Below, in pieces: positions 1 through 7,800 of a stretch of DNA of 64,000 nt. Numbering within the stretch: the stretch's first letter is position 1; the number at the start of each line of letters is the position of its first letter. Location of the stretch: assembly GCA_017399405.1 (NCBI GenBank), contig JAFQCT010000004.1:1-64000 (forward strand), read 5' to 3'. The notes beneath the pieces are model-generated. The model saw only the letters and a program-made list of their open reading frames with translations, was not told the origin of the DNA and did not search any database. This stretch comes from Clostridia bacterium (GTDB taxonomy: Bacteria > Bacillota > Clostridia > Oscillospirales > Acutalibacteraceae). A program made the position numbers and the translations under genes.

Positions 1-106
1 GGTGGCAAAATCGAAGATTTTGACGGAGGGAGAGATAAAGTACTTAACGGCTCGTATCTCTCCCTCAGTCTCGCTAACGCTCGACAGCTCCCTCGTCAGA
101 GGGAGC
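1..106. repeat. Two-hairpin palindromic repeats, tail-to-tail pair
   Basis: A truncated forward copy (2-32, ending in CGGAGGGAG) is followed by a full reverse copy (58-106). The reverse copy has a CTCCCTC/GAGGGAG hairpin and a second GTC...GAC hairpin. The same family flanks both DUF559 genes at 11.7 kb and 42.7 kb. No coding sequence is seen in 1-292. Confidence 0.75.
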
Positions 107-180
107 AAAAAAACAAACACATAAAACAGTTCGACAAACTCAAATTTATCAAAAAAATCTTGTTACAAAAACTTTGAAAA

Positions 181-210
181 AACAGTCCATTTTCGTGGAC
201 TGTTTTTCCT
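181..210 (+). terminator. Rho-independent terminator
   Basis: AACAGTCCA pairs with TGGACTGTT around a short TTTTCG loop and is followed by a T-rich run. It probably ends a gene to the left of the window. Confidence 0.75.
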
Positions 211-219
211 TTGCCTTTA

Positions 220-272
220 TTGAAAATGGTCATATACTGTGATATTATACTTTCCGCACAGAACAAATGTTC
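220..272 (+). promoter_or_regulatory. Sigma-A promoter with LexA-type SOS box
   Basis: TTGAAA (220-225), a 17-nt spacer and TATTAT (243-248) form a good promoter. Just downstream is GAACAAATGTTC (261-272), which matches the Gram-positive LexA/DinR operator core and sits where a bound repressor would block transcription. The same 12-bp core recurs at 22685-22696. Confidence 0.75.
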
Positions 273-292
273 GGTACAGAAAGGAGGCAGAA

Positions 293-532
293 ATGACTTT
301 GTATGAGTTAGGTGAACAGTATTTAAGGCAGGCGGACGATTTGAAAGAGATTATTTCTTTGTTTTCTGCCCGTAAAAAAGAAATGAACGGGATTGAACTG
401 TATGAACTTAACAGCAAAATTACCATACTTCACGAAATGGAAAGAGATACACGAATAATCGGCAAACAGTTGACTGAGTATTATTCTCAACACATTACCC
501 GAAAAGTGTACCATTCGCATCACATCAATTGA
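293..532 (+). CDS. Small coiled protein behind a LexA box
   Basis: A 79-residue hydrophilic, probably helical protein with no known domain that I recognise. The ATG at 293 follows AAGGAGG at ideal spacing, so the longer upstream reading frame is not used. It resembles the 78-residue product at 23163-23399: both begin with an LG..Y...A pattern, carry a charged helical middle and end with L..YY. Both genes lie behind sigma-A promoters carrying the same LexA core, so co-regulation by DNA damage is inferred. Its stop codon overlaps the -35 box of the next gene. Function unknown. Confidence 0.75.
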   Translation: MTLYELGEQYLRQADDLKEIISLFSARKKEMNGIELYELNSKITILHEMERDTRIIGKQLTEYYSQHITRKVYHSHHIN

Positions 533-556
533 CTTTTTTCGTCAGTACTGTATAAT
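529..556 (+). promoter_or_regulatory. Promoter of the cohesin gene
   Basis: TTGACT (529-534), a 16-nt spacer and TATAAT (551-556) lie directly upstream of the cohesin-domain gene, with the -35 overlapping the previous stop codon. Confidence 0.75.
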
Positions 557-577
557 TGTTTGTATGAGGTGTGAACT

Positions 578-1489
578 ATGAAAAAAGTTTTAAGTATTTT
601 ATTTGCAATTATCATACTTTGCATGGGTGTAATCCCATCTTACGCAGCAAATCCCAAAATTTCAGTAAAAACGGTATCATCTGCATCAGTAGGCGATACA
701 ATTACAGTTTCAGTAAATCTTTCAGCAAATTCAAATCTTGGTGGAATTGAATTTATAGTGAAATATGATACAAGTGCGTTTCAGTATGTTTCAGGTTCTG
801 CGAAAACGGGAAATGTTTTCAGTGAGGCTATAATAAACAGCGATGTGGTAGGCCAACTTCATTATGGCGGTTATACTACCACTACAGTGAACTCAAGTGG
901 AACTTTTATGTCGTTCAAGCTAAAAGTCTTGAAGGTTAATGGAAAAATAACAGTTTCCGTAAGAGATGCTTTTAATGGCGAAGAAAAAGATATAACAAGC
1001 TTAGTTTCAGTTTCAGGTGCAACTGTTAAATGTTCACACGCTAATATGAAATGGACAATCACTAAAAAAGCAACCTGTACTGAAAAAGGCGAGAAAAAAG
1101 GCACTTGTGCTTGTGGTTACACTACAACCGAAATAATCGCAAAACTTGAGCACACATACGGTAAATGGACAGTTGAAAAAGAGGCTACCGAAACAGAAAA
1201 AGGTCTTAAGTGGGCAAAGTGTACGGTATGTGGAGACAAAAAGGAACAAGTAATCAACAAACTTAAACCTACAGAAACCACAACAGAAACAACTACCGAA
1301 ACTACAACATTTGTTGAAAATACAACAGAAAGCACAACAAATGAGCCTACAACTGCACCAACACCACAGATTGTAGAAAAAACTTCAACAGCCGAAATCG
1401 TAGCAAAAACAGTAGCAGTAGTTTTAGGTGTTGAAGCATTGGGGTTAGTAATTTTCTTAATCTGTAAAAAGAAAAAAGGGAATAAATAA
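578..1489 (+). CDS. Membrane-anchored cohesin-domain surface protein
   Basis: 303 residues. A signal peptide covers residues 1-24. A cohesin-like beta-sandwich (about 26-152) follows, with the family pattern VGDTITVSV, LGGIEF and YDTSAFQYV. Next come two Cys-containing repeats (about 153-230) of the kind seen in surface adhesins (TCTEKGEKKGTC and KGLKWAKCTVCG). A Thr/Glu-rich linker leads to one membrane helix and a KKKK tail. Cohesins bind dockerins in cellulosome-type assemblies, and a double-dockerin protein lies at 44057. A single cohesin on a membrane anchor would suit a cell-surface receptor for dockerin-bearing proteins. GAGGTG precedes the ATG. The binding partner is inferred only. 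Confidence 0.8.
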   Translation: MKKVLSILFAIIILCMGVIPSYAANPKISVKTVSSASVGDTITVSVNLSANSNLGGIEFIVKYDTSAFQYVSGSAKTGNVFSEAIINSDVVGQLHYGGYTTTTVNSSGTFMSFKLKVLKVNGKITVSVRDAFNGEEKDITSLVSVSGATVKCSHANMKWTITKKATCTEKGEKKGTCACGYTTTEIIAKLEHTYGKWTVEKEATETEKGLKWAKCTVCGDKKEQVINKLKPTETTTETTTETTTFVENTTESTTNEPTTAPTPQIVEKTSTAEIVAKTVAVVLGVEALGLVIFLICKKKKGNK

Positions 1490-1493
1490 CAAA

Positions 1494-1525
1494 AAAGAGC
1501 AGTTCGATGAACTGCTCTTTAATTT
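1494..1525. terminator. Bidirectional terminator
   Basis: AAAGAGCAGTTC pairs with GAACTGCTCTTT around GAT, with A-rich and T-rich flanks. It separates the convergent cohesin and uxaC genes. Confidence 0.85.
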
Positions 1526-1540
1526 TGTCTTAATCAACAA

Positions 1541-2944
1541 TCAATCTAAATTAAAATATTTCTTTGCGTTTGTAAACGAAATGCCTTCAACAACTTGTGA
1601 AAGGAATTCAATATCTTCTGGGTACTTGCCTTCTTCAACTAAATCGCCAATAATCTCGCAAAGTATTCTTCTGAAATACTCGTGACGAGGGTATGAAAGA
1701 AAACTACGGGAATCTGTAACCATACCAACAAATTTGCCAAGCACACCAAGGTTAGAGAGCGTTTTCATCTGTTCACGCATACCGTCATAGTTGTCGTTAA
1801 ACCACCAAGCAGAGCCAAACTGGATTTTTGACTGTGCTTCACTACTTTGGAAGTTGCCAAGCATTGTGCCAAGTACATAATTGTCTTTAGGATTAAGTGT
1901 GAAAAGAATAGTTTTTGGTAACTTGCCTTTAACATCAAGTGAGTCAAGGTAGCGTGAAAGTCCGTAGGCTAACTGATGGTCGTGAACAGAGTCAAAACCT
2001 GTGTCAGCACCAACTGAACGGAACATTCTTGCGTTGTTGTTTCTCATAGCACCAAAATGAAGTTCCATAGCCCAGCCGAGTTCTGCATACTTTTTACCAA
2101 AGAACTGTAAAAGTGCTGTTCTGTACTGGTCAAGTTCTTTTTGTGTGAACTTGTCACCTGCAAGGGCTTTCTCGAAGATTGCTTCTAATTCGTCTTCTGT
2201 TGCAAGTTCAAAAGGACAATATTCAAGTGCATGGTCACTTGCACGACATCCCATTTCGTTAAAGAATGCAATTCTCTTTTCAAGTGCTACAAGCAAATCT
2301 TTATATGACTTGATTTCCATTTCTGCCGCTTTTTCCATAGCCACAATCCATTCGCGGAATGCAGGAGTATCAATCAAAAATGACTTGTCAGGACGGAATG
2401 CAGGAAGCACCTTGCACTTAAAAGATTTATCTTCTTTAAGTAATTTGTGATATTCAAGTGTGTCAGCAGCATCGTCAGTAGTACAAACACAATATACATT
2501 CGACTTTTCAATAAGTGAGCGAGGAGTAAATCCGCCTGCTTTAATTTGTTTGTTACACTCTTCCCAAATCATATCAGCAGTTTTAGCACTTAATGGCTCA
2601 TAAATACCGAAATATCTCTGTAATTCAAGGTGAGTCCAATGGTAAAGTGGGTTGCCAATGCAATAAGGCAGACTCTCTGCCCATTTCATAAACTTCTCGT
2701 AATCAGAAGCGTCACCTGTAATGTATTTTTCTTCTACACCACAACCACGCATAGCACGCCATTTGTAGTGGTCACCACCAAGCCAGACCTGTGTAATATT
2801 CTCAAATGGCTTGTCCTCATAAATCTCTTTAGGAGAAAGATGACAATGCCAGTCAAAAATTGGTGTGTTTCGAGACCCTTTGTCAAAGATTTTCTGTGCA
2901 GTTTCTGTGCTGAGTAAAAAATCATCACCCATAAATTTTCTCAT
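1541..2944 (-). CDS. uxaC: Glucuronate/galacturonate isomerase
   Basis: 467 residues, full length for the family. It belongs to the amidohydrolase-fold uronate isomerases: FDWHCHLSP near the N terminus supplies metal-ligand histidines, and HFGAMRNNN is another family motif. The enzyme interconverts D-glucuronate with D-fructuronate and D-galacturonate with D-tagaturonate, the entry step of hexuronate catabolism. The later steps (uxuA, SDR reductase, kdgK, eda) are in a separate operon at 39.5-43.9 kb. The ATG at 2944 has AGGTG six bases upstream and is preferred over a GTG nine bases further up. A palindrome GTTTTATAAAAC (2971-2982) beside the probable -10 could be an operator. Confidence 0.95.
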   Translation of the reverse strand: MRKFMGDDFLLSTETAQKIFDKGSRNTPIFDWHCHLSPKEIYEDKPFENITQVWLGGDHYKWRAMRGCGVEEKYITGDASDYEKFMKWAESLPYCIGNPLYHWTHLELQRYFGIYEPLSAKTADMIWEECNKQIKAGGFTPRSLIEKSNVYCVCTTDDAADTLEYHKLLKEDKSFKCKVLPAFRPDKSFLIDTPAFREWIVAMEKAAEMEIKSYKDLLVALEKRIAFFNEMGCRASDHALEYCPFELATEDELEAIFEKALAGDKFTQKELDQYRTALLQFFGKKYAELGWAMELHFGAMRNNNARMFRSVGADTGFDSVHDHQLAYGLSRYLDSLDVKGKLPKTILFTLNPKDNYVLGTMLGNFQSSEAQSKIQFGSAWWFNDNYDGMREQMKTLSNLGVLGKFVGMVTDSRSFLSYPRHEYFRRILCEIIGDLVEEGKYPEDIEFLSQVVEGISFTNAKKYFNLD

Positions 2945-3043
2945 ATTTATCACCTACAAAATAGATTTCAGTTTTATAAAACAAGTATAGCATAAATAGG
3001 GAAAATAATAAATACTTTTTTATGTTTTTAGTGTTGATAACTG

Positions 3044-3072
3044 TTGAAAAATCAAGCATAATATGATACAAT
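3044..3072 (+). promoter_or_regulatory. Promoter of yebC
   Basis: TTGAAA (3044-3049), a 17-nt spacer and TACAAT (3067-3072), 45 bases upstream of the yebC start. Confidence 0.7.
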
Positions 3073-3116
3073 AAACTGATTTATTATAATATTTTAATAT
3101 CGAGAGGTATGTTTTT

Positions 3117-3857
3117 ATGTCAGGACATTCAAAATGGAGTACAATCAAAAGAAAAAAGGAAAAGACCGATAACGCCAGAGCAAAAGTTTTTACAAAAATC
3201 GGTCGTGAAATTGCAGTAGCGGTAAAAGCAGGCGGACCAGACCCTGCAGGTAACTCAAAACTTAAAGATGTTATTGCGAAAGCAAAAGCTGCAAATATGC
3301 CAAATGATAACATTGAAAGAGTTATCAAAAAGGCAGCAGGTGAGGGCAGTGGCGACAATTACGATGAAATCGTATATGAAGGCTATGGCCCATCAGGTAT
3401 TGCAATTATCGTTGAAACTCTTACAGACAACAGAAACAGAACTGCAGCAGATGTTCGTCATTATTTCGATAAATTCGGCGGCAATATGGGTATGAGCGGT
3501 TGCGTTTCATTTATGTTTAACCGTCAGGGTGTAATCCTTTTTGAAAAAGAGGGTATTGACGAAGACCAACTTATGGAAGATGCACTTGAAGCAGGTGCTG
3601 TTGACTTTATTGCAGAAGACGAAATTTATGATATTCGCACAGAGCCAAACGATATGGGTGCAGTTCGTGACGACCTTGAAGCAAAGGGTTATAAATTCGT
3701 TTCAGCAGAAGTTGAGTATGTTCCAAGCACATATACAACACTCACAAACCCAGACGACATTAAAAATATGGGCAGAATGCTTGAAATGTTTGAAGAAAAC
3801 GATGATGTTCAGAATGTATATCATAACTGGGAAAACGAAGACGACTATGAAGGATAA
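3117..3857 (+). CDS. yebC: YebC/PmpR family regulatory protein
   Basis: 246 residues, typical length. It begins with the hallmark SGHSKWSTIKRKK and contains the family segment VRHYFDKFGGNMG. Proteins of this family act as transcriptional regulators, and recent work on the family links them to relief of ribosome stalling at proline runs. The ATG follows GAGAGG at normal spacing. It stands alone behind its own promoter, and the downstream gap holds repeats rather than a partner gene. Family membership is clear; which role it plays here is not visible in the sequence. Confidence 0.95.
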   Translation: MSGHSKWSTIKRKKEKTDNARAKVFTKIGREIAVAVKAGGPDPAGNSKLKDVIAKAKAANMPNDNIERVIKKAAGEGSGDNYDEIVYEGYGPSGIAIIVETLTDNRNRTAADVRHYFDKFGGNMGMSGCVSFMFNRQGVILFEKEGIDEDQLMEDALEAGAVDFIAEDEIYDIRTEPNDMGAVRDDLEAKGYKFVSAEVEYVPSTYTTLTNPDDIKNMGRMLEMFEENDDVQNVYHNWENEDDYEG

Positions 3858-4153
3858 TTGCGTTAAAATAGCGTAGTTTCACTTTTTCGAACTCGAAATA
3901 CACTCGTATTCCTTCGTTCTCAAAAGCAAAACTACATCTATTTTACCTGCAATTCTCGGTGTAGGGCTCAAAAACAGAATTTCATCAAAAATACCTACAA
4001 TTCTCTGTTTATCTAAAAAGCGAAAATCCATCCAAATTCCAAGCAATTCTTCGTGGTGTAAAATAGGTGTATTGTTAATTGAAAAAAGCAAAACTACATC
4101 TATTTTACCTACAATTCTCAAATAATAATTACGAATTACAACTTTGGTGTTTT
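3858..4153. repeat. Intergenic region with ~36-bp direct repeats
   Basis: Two near-identical direct repeats (3922-3957 and 4084-4119) begin AAAAGCAAAACTACATC and end CAATTCTC, differing at one position. A third partial copy of the 3' part lies at 3991-4007. A minus-strand reading frame (3879-4121) across the gap only translates these repeats (RIVGKIDVVLL, RIVGIFDEILF, RIAGKIDVVLL) and lacks a convincing ribosome binding site, so I treat it as non-coding repeat DNA. No clear terminator was found. Confidence 0.6.
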
Positions 4154-5260
4154 ATGAAACAATATGATTATCTTATAGTGGGGGCAGGGCTTTTTGGGGC
4201 TGTGTTTGCTCACGAAATGAAAAAACAAGGCAAGCGTTGTCTTGTACTTGAAAAAAGAAATCATACGGGTGGTAATATCTACTGCGAAAAGGTGGAGGAT
4301 ATTACTGTTCACAAATACGGTGCACATATTTTTCATACAAGCAACGAGCGTGTGTGGAATTATGTTAATTCGTTTTGCGAGTTTAACAACTTTATAAACA
4401 CCCCTATGGCAAATTTTGAGGGCAAACTTTACAACTTGCCATTCAATATGAACACTTTTTCACAGATTTTTGGTGTTACTACACCTGAAGAAGCGAAAGC
4501 CATAATTGAAGAACAACGCAGTGAAATCAAAGGTGAGCCAAAAAATCTTGAAGAACAGGCAATAAGCCTTGTTGGTCGTGAGATTTACACAAAACTTGTA
4601 AAAGGCTACACCGAAAAACAATGGGGACGCGACTGCAAGGATTTACCTGCATTTATTATCAAGCGACTTCCTGTCCGTTACACTTATGACAACAACTATT
4701 TTAACGACACTTATCAGGGAATTCCCGTTAATAGTTATAACCAGTTGATTGATAAACTTTTAGATGGTGTGGAAGTCCGTCTTAATACAGATTTTCTTGC
4801 AGATAAAGATTATTATTTATCCCTTGCAGAAAAGTGTGTTTATACAGGTACAATTGACGGGTATTTTGATTACGCTCTTGGCAACCTTGATTATCGCAGT
4901 TTGCGATTTGAAACTGAAACTTTAGATATGCAAGAATTTCAGCCTGTTGCAGTTGTGAATTACAACGAGCGTCAAATTCCGTATACCCGAATTATTGAGC
5001 ACAAGCATTTTGAGTTTGGCAAACAAGAAAAAACCGTTATAACCCGTGAATACCCTGCAAATTGGGAGAAAGGCGACGAGCCTTATTATCCTGTAAATGA
5101 TGACCGTAACAACGCACTTTATGAGCAGTACAAAGCCCTTGCCGAAAATGAGAAAAATGTTATATTCGGTGGTCGTTTAGGTCAATATAAATATTTTGAT
5201 ATGGATAAGTGCATTGAATCTGCACTTGAGTTTTGCGAAAAGGAGTTAAGTAATGAGTAA
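4154..5260 (+). CDS. glf: UDP-galactopyranose mutase
   Basis: 368 residues, normal length. The N terminus carries the FAD-binding Rossmann motif YLIVGAGLFGAVFA with a following EKR acidic region, then the family segments HKYGAHIFHT and GYTEKQWG. The flavoenzyme converts UDP-galactopyranose to UDP-galactofuranose, the donor for galactofuranose in cell-surface polysaccharide. It overlaps the next gene, a family 2 glycosyltransferase, by 8 bases, so the two are translationally coupled and probably work on the same glycan. The ATG at 4154 gives the canonical N terminus; the extra upstream in-frame codons fall inside the repeat region. Confidence 0.95.
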   Translation: MKQYDYLIVGAGLFGAVFAHEMKKQGKRCLVLEKRNHTGGNIYCEKVEDITVHKYGAHIFHTSNERVWNYVNSFCEFNNFINTPMANFEGKLYNLPFNMNTFSQIFGVTTPEEAKAIIEEQRSEIKGEPKNLEEQAISLVGREIYTKLVKGYTEKQWGRDCKDLPAFIIKRLPVRYTYDNNYFNDTYQGIPVNSYNQLIDKLLDGVEVRLNTDFLADKDYYLSLAEKCVYTGTIDGYFDYALGNLDYRSLRFETETLDMQEFQPVAVVNYNERQIPYTRIIEHKHFEFGKQEKTVITREYPANWEKGDEPYYPVNDDRNNALYEQYKALAENEKNVIFGGRLGQYKYFDMDKCIESALEFCEKELSNE

Positions 5261-6311
5261 CATTAAAATCACCGCAATTATGCCGGTTTATAATGTTGAA
5301 AATTACATAGGCAAGTGCATTGAAAGTCTGCAAGCACAAACCCTTACTGAATGGGAACTTATTGCAGTTGATGACGGTAGCCCTGACAACAGCGGTGCAA
5401 TTTGTGACGCTTATGCACTTTTAGACAAGCGTATTACCGTAATCCATAAAGAAAATGGTGGTGCCCCAAGTGCCCGTAATACTGCAATACCAAAAGCCCG
5501 AGGTGAGTATCTTTATTTTGTGGACTCAGACGACTGGGCAGAACCAACAATGTTTGAAGATATGTATAAGGCAGCAAAAGAAAATGACGCTCAACTTGTT
5601 GTTGCAGGTTATTATATTGACACTTATTATTCTGACACCGAGTATTACACACAAGAGCAGTCACTTCCGTCAAAAGTGTTTGCAAGTCAGCGTGACTTCC
5701 GGGAATATGCTCATAAAATGTTTGACAAAAATCTTCTTTATACACCTTGGAACAAACTTTTTTCAAGAGAGTATATAATGGAGAATGATATAAGATTTAA
5801 GAACACATTTTGGGACGATTTTCCGTTTAATCTTGATGTTGTTCGTGATGTTCAGCGTGTGGTTTTAATGGAAGAAAAATACTATCACTTTATGCGAGCT
5901 CGTGCTGATAGCGAAACTGCAAAATACCGTAGCGATATGCTTGAAAAACGCGAAGAAGAACACGGTTGGATGCTTGATTTGTATAAATATTGGAATGTAA
6001 CAAGTGATGAAAGCCGTGAAATGATAAATCGTAGATATGTTGAGCGTGTTGTGGGTTGTATTGAAAATGTAACAAACTCTGCTTGTACGCTCACTGTAAA
6101 AGAGAAAAAAGAGCAGATAAACGCTATGATTACAAGTGAAAATGTGCGAACAGCGTTGAAATATGCAAAGCCAAACTCCCTTGTGATGAAAATAATGCTT
6201 ATACCAATTAAACTTAAATGGACTTGGCTTACCTACCTTGAGGGTGCTTTTATTTCAAAGGTAAAATCGGGTAATGTAAAATTATTTGCAAAACTCAAAG
6301 CAAACAGATAA
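5253..6311 (+). CDS. Family 2 glycosyltransferase
   Basis: 352 residues with a GT-A fold: AIMPVYNVENYIGKCIESL at the start, then DDGSPDNSG, and a metal-binding acidic motif in YFVDSDDW (about residue 90). The C-terminal part is basic with amphipathic helices, as in polymer-synthesising enzymes that sit at the membrane face. The start codon lies inside the end of glf. Coupling to glf suggests transfer of galactofuranose or assembly of a galactofuranose-containing glycan, but the acceptor and donor cannot be read from the sequence. Confidence 0.9.
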   Translation: MSNIKITAIMPVYNVENYIGKCIESLQAQTLTEWELIAVDDGSPDNSGAICDAYALLDKRITVIHKENGGAPSARNTAIPKARGEYLYFVDSDDWAEPTMFEDMYKAAKENDAQLVVAGYYIDTYYSDTEYYTQEQSLPSKVFASQRDFREYAHKMFDKNLLYTPWNKLFSREYIMENDIRFKNTFWDDFPFNLDVVRDVQRVVLMEEKYYHFMRARADSETAKYRSDMLEKREEEHGWMLDLYKYWNVTSDESREMINRRYVERVVGCIENVTNSACTLTVKEKKEQINAMITSENVRTALKYAKPNSLVMKIMLIPIKLKWTWLTYLEGAFISKVKSGNVKLFAKLKANR

Positions 6312-6323
6312 GGATTGATTATA

Positions 6324-7121
6324 GTGTCGCTTAAAGATAAACGACTTTTCTTACTTGATATGGACGGAACAATTTATGAGGGTGCAAGACTTTTCGAGTG
6401 TGTCAATGAGTTTTTGGCACATATTGAGTCTGTTGGTGGTCAATATGTGTTTATCACAAACAACTCATCCCGTTCAGTTAAAGATTATGTTATAAAACTT
6501 TCAAATATGGGAATTAAAGTTACAGAAGATAACTTTTTCACATCTTCACAGGCAACTGCACTTTATCTTAATAAGCATTTTCCTAATAAGAAGATTTATT
6601 GTATGGGTACAAAATCTATGATTGCCGAAATGGAAAAGTACGGTGTTAATATTACAACTGAGGCAGACGAAGATACTGATTGTATCTGCGTTGGTTATGA
6701 TACTGAACTTACATATAAAAAGTTGTGGGATGTTTCATATCTTTTACAAACCAAAAAGGACATTCCATATATCGCAACAAATCCTGACAGGGGTTGCCCA
6801 ACCGAGTTTGGTCTTGTGCCTGACTGCTTTGCAATGTGCGAGGCAATCAATTATGCAACTAATCGCAGACCGCTTTATATAGGTAAACCTGACGGATTTA
6901 TGATTGACTTTTCCGTTGAGCGTTCACCGTTCAGTAAAGAAGAAACCGTTGTAATTGGTGATAGACTTTATACTGATATTGCATCAGGCGTAAACGCAGG
7001 TGTTGACACAATTTGTGTGTTAAGCGGTGAAAGCACAATGGAAGATATTGAAAACAGCGAAATCAAACCAACTTATGTGCGACAAGATATTAAAGAAATA
7101 CTTAAAGAATTGCAGGTGTAA
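6324..7121 (+). CDS. HAD-IIA family sugar/nucleotide phosphatase
   Basis: 265 residues with all HAD motifs: LLDMDGTIYEG (nucleophile Asp), ITNNSS (motif II), GKPDGFM (motif III region) and VIGDRLYTDI (motif IV). This matches the NagD/p-nitrophenylphosphatase subfamily with a C2 cap. GTG at 6324 is chosen because AAGGA lies nine bases upstream; an in-frame TTG at 6315 touches that ribosome binding site. The gene follows the glycosyltransferase by 12 bases and precedes the DUF4364 gene by 3, so all four are probably co-transcribed. Substrate unknown. Confidence 0.9.
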   Translation: MSLKDKRLFLLDMDGTIYEGARLFECVNEFLAHIESVGGQYVFITNNSSRSVKDYVIKLSNMGIKVTEDNFFTSSQATALYLNKHFPNKKIYCMGTKSMIAEMEKYGVNITTEADEDTDCICVGYDTELTYKKLWDVSYLLQTKKDIPYIATNPDRGCPTEFGLVPDCFAMCEAINYATNRRPLYIGKPDGFMIDFSVERSPFSKEETVVIGDRLYTDIASGVNAGVDTICVLSGESTMEDIENSEIKPTYVRQDIKEILKELQV

Positions 7122-7124
7122 ACA

Positions 7125-7679
7125 ATGGAATTTGATGCATTTACAGGCGGAATTGAACTTGGCGGACTTCGTAATCGTGACGATATAAGACTTTTAATTT
7201 GCTACATTCTTAAAAGTGTTGATACACCTCTTACTCGTCAGATGCTCAATGACGCTATGCAAGAAGATGGTCTTGCAAACTTTTTTGAAGTGGGACAAGC
7301 CATTGAAGAACTCTTAAAAACAGGCAACATTACTGCTGATATTTTAGATGGCGAAGAAGTAATTTCAGTTACTGACCGCGGTCGCGAGGCTGCTGAACTT
7401 TTACAAACAAGTTTACCAAGAACAGTTCGTGAAAAAGCAGTAAACTCTGCAATTCGTCTTGTAACCCGTGCAAAAGTTGAGCGTGACAACAAAATTGAGG
7501 TAAAAAAAGAAGATGACGGTGGTTATACAATCACTTTCACACTTTTTGATAGAGATACTGAACTTATGAAACTTTCAATTTATGTGGTTGATAGTCTTCA
7601 GTTAGAAACAGTAAAACAAAATTTCATAAACGACCCTGTTAAAGTGTATTCAAGTATTATTACATCATTAACAGTATGA
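7125..7679 (+). CDS. DUF4364 family protein
   Basis: 184 residues. It matches the clostridial DUF4364 family, seen in the N-terminal DIRLLICYILKSVDTPLTR and the central VTDRGREAAELL. The N-terminal half reads like a winged-helix domain (PadR/MarR-like) with a second alpha/beta domain behind it. No function has been established that I know of. It is tightly linked to the HAD phosphatase gene upstream. A DNA-binding role is inferred only from predicted fold. Confidence 0.8.
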   Translation: MEFDAFTGGIELGGLRNRDDIRLLICYILKSVDTPLTRQMLNDAMQEDGLANFFEVGQAIEELLKTGNITADILDGEEVISVTDRGREAAELLQTSLPRTVREKAVNSAIRLVTRAKVERDNKIEVKKEDDGGYTITFTLFDRDTELMKLSIYVVDSLQLETVKQNFINDPVKVYSSIITSLTV

Positions 7680-7683
7680 TAAT

Positions 7684-7772
7684 GTAGGGGCGATTCACGG
7701 TGCGGGTGTCCAGTGGACACCTCTGCGAAGCAGAAGCACCGACCGAACCGGCAGGTGAGACTATCGCCCGTA
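7684..7772. repeat. GTAGGGG-type multi-hairpin intergenic repeat
   Basis: Outer arms GTAGGGGCGAT and ATCGCCCGTA enclose smaller hairpins (GGTGTCCA/TGGACACC and CTGC/GCAG). It is related to the units at 43905-43966 and 46327-46355. It could form a structured RNA end or be a non-autonomous mobile repeat. Confidence 0.65.
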
Positions 7773-7800
7773 TAAACTCAATAAAAAAGGTGATAAAATT

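Noticed and set aside
3879-4121. Minus-strand 80-codon reading frame between yebC and glf
   Set aside because: It translates the direct repeats, has no convincing ribosome binding site and no family resemblance, so it is described as repeat DNA.
3858-4153. CRISPR-like array from direct repeats
   Set aside because: Only two full copies and one partial copy, unequal spacing and no cas genes.
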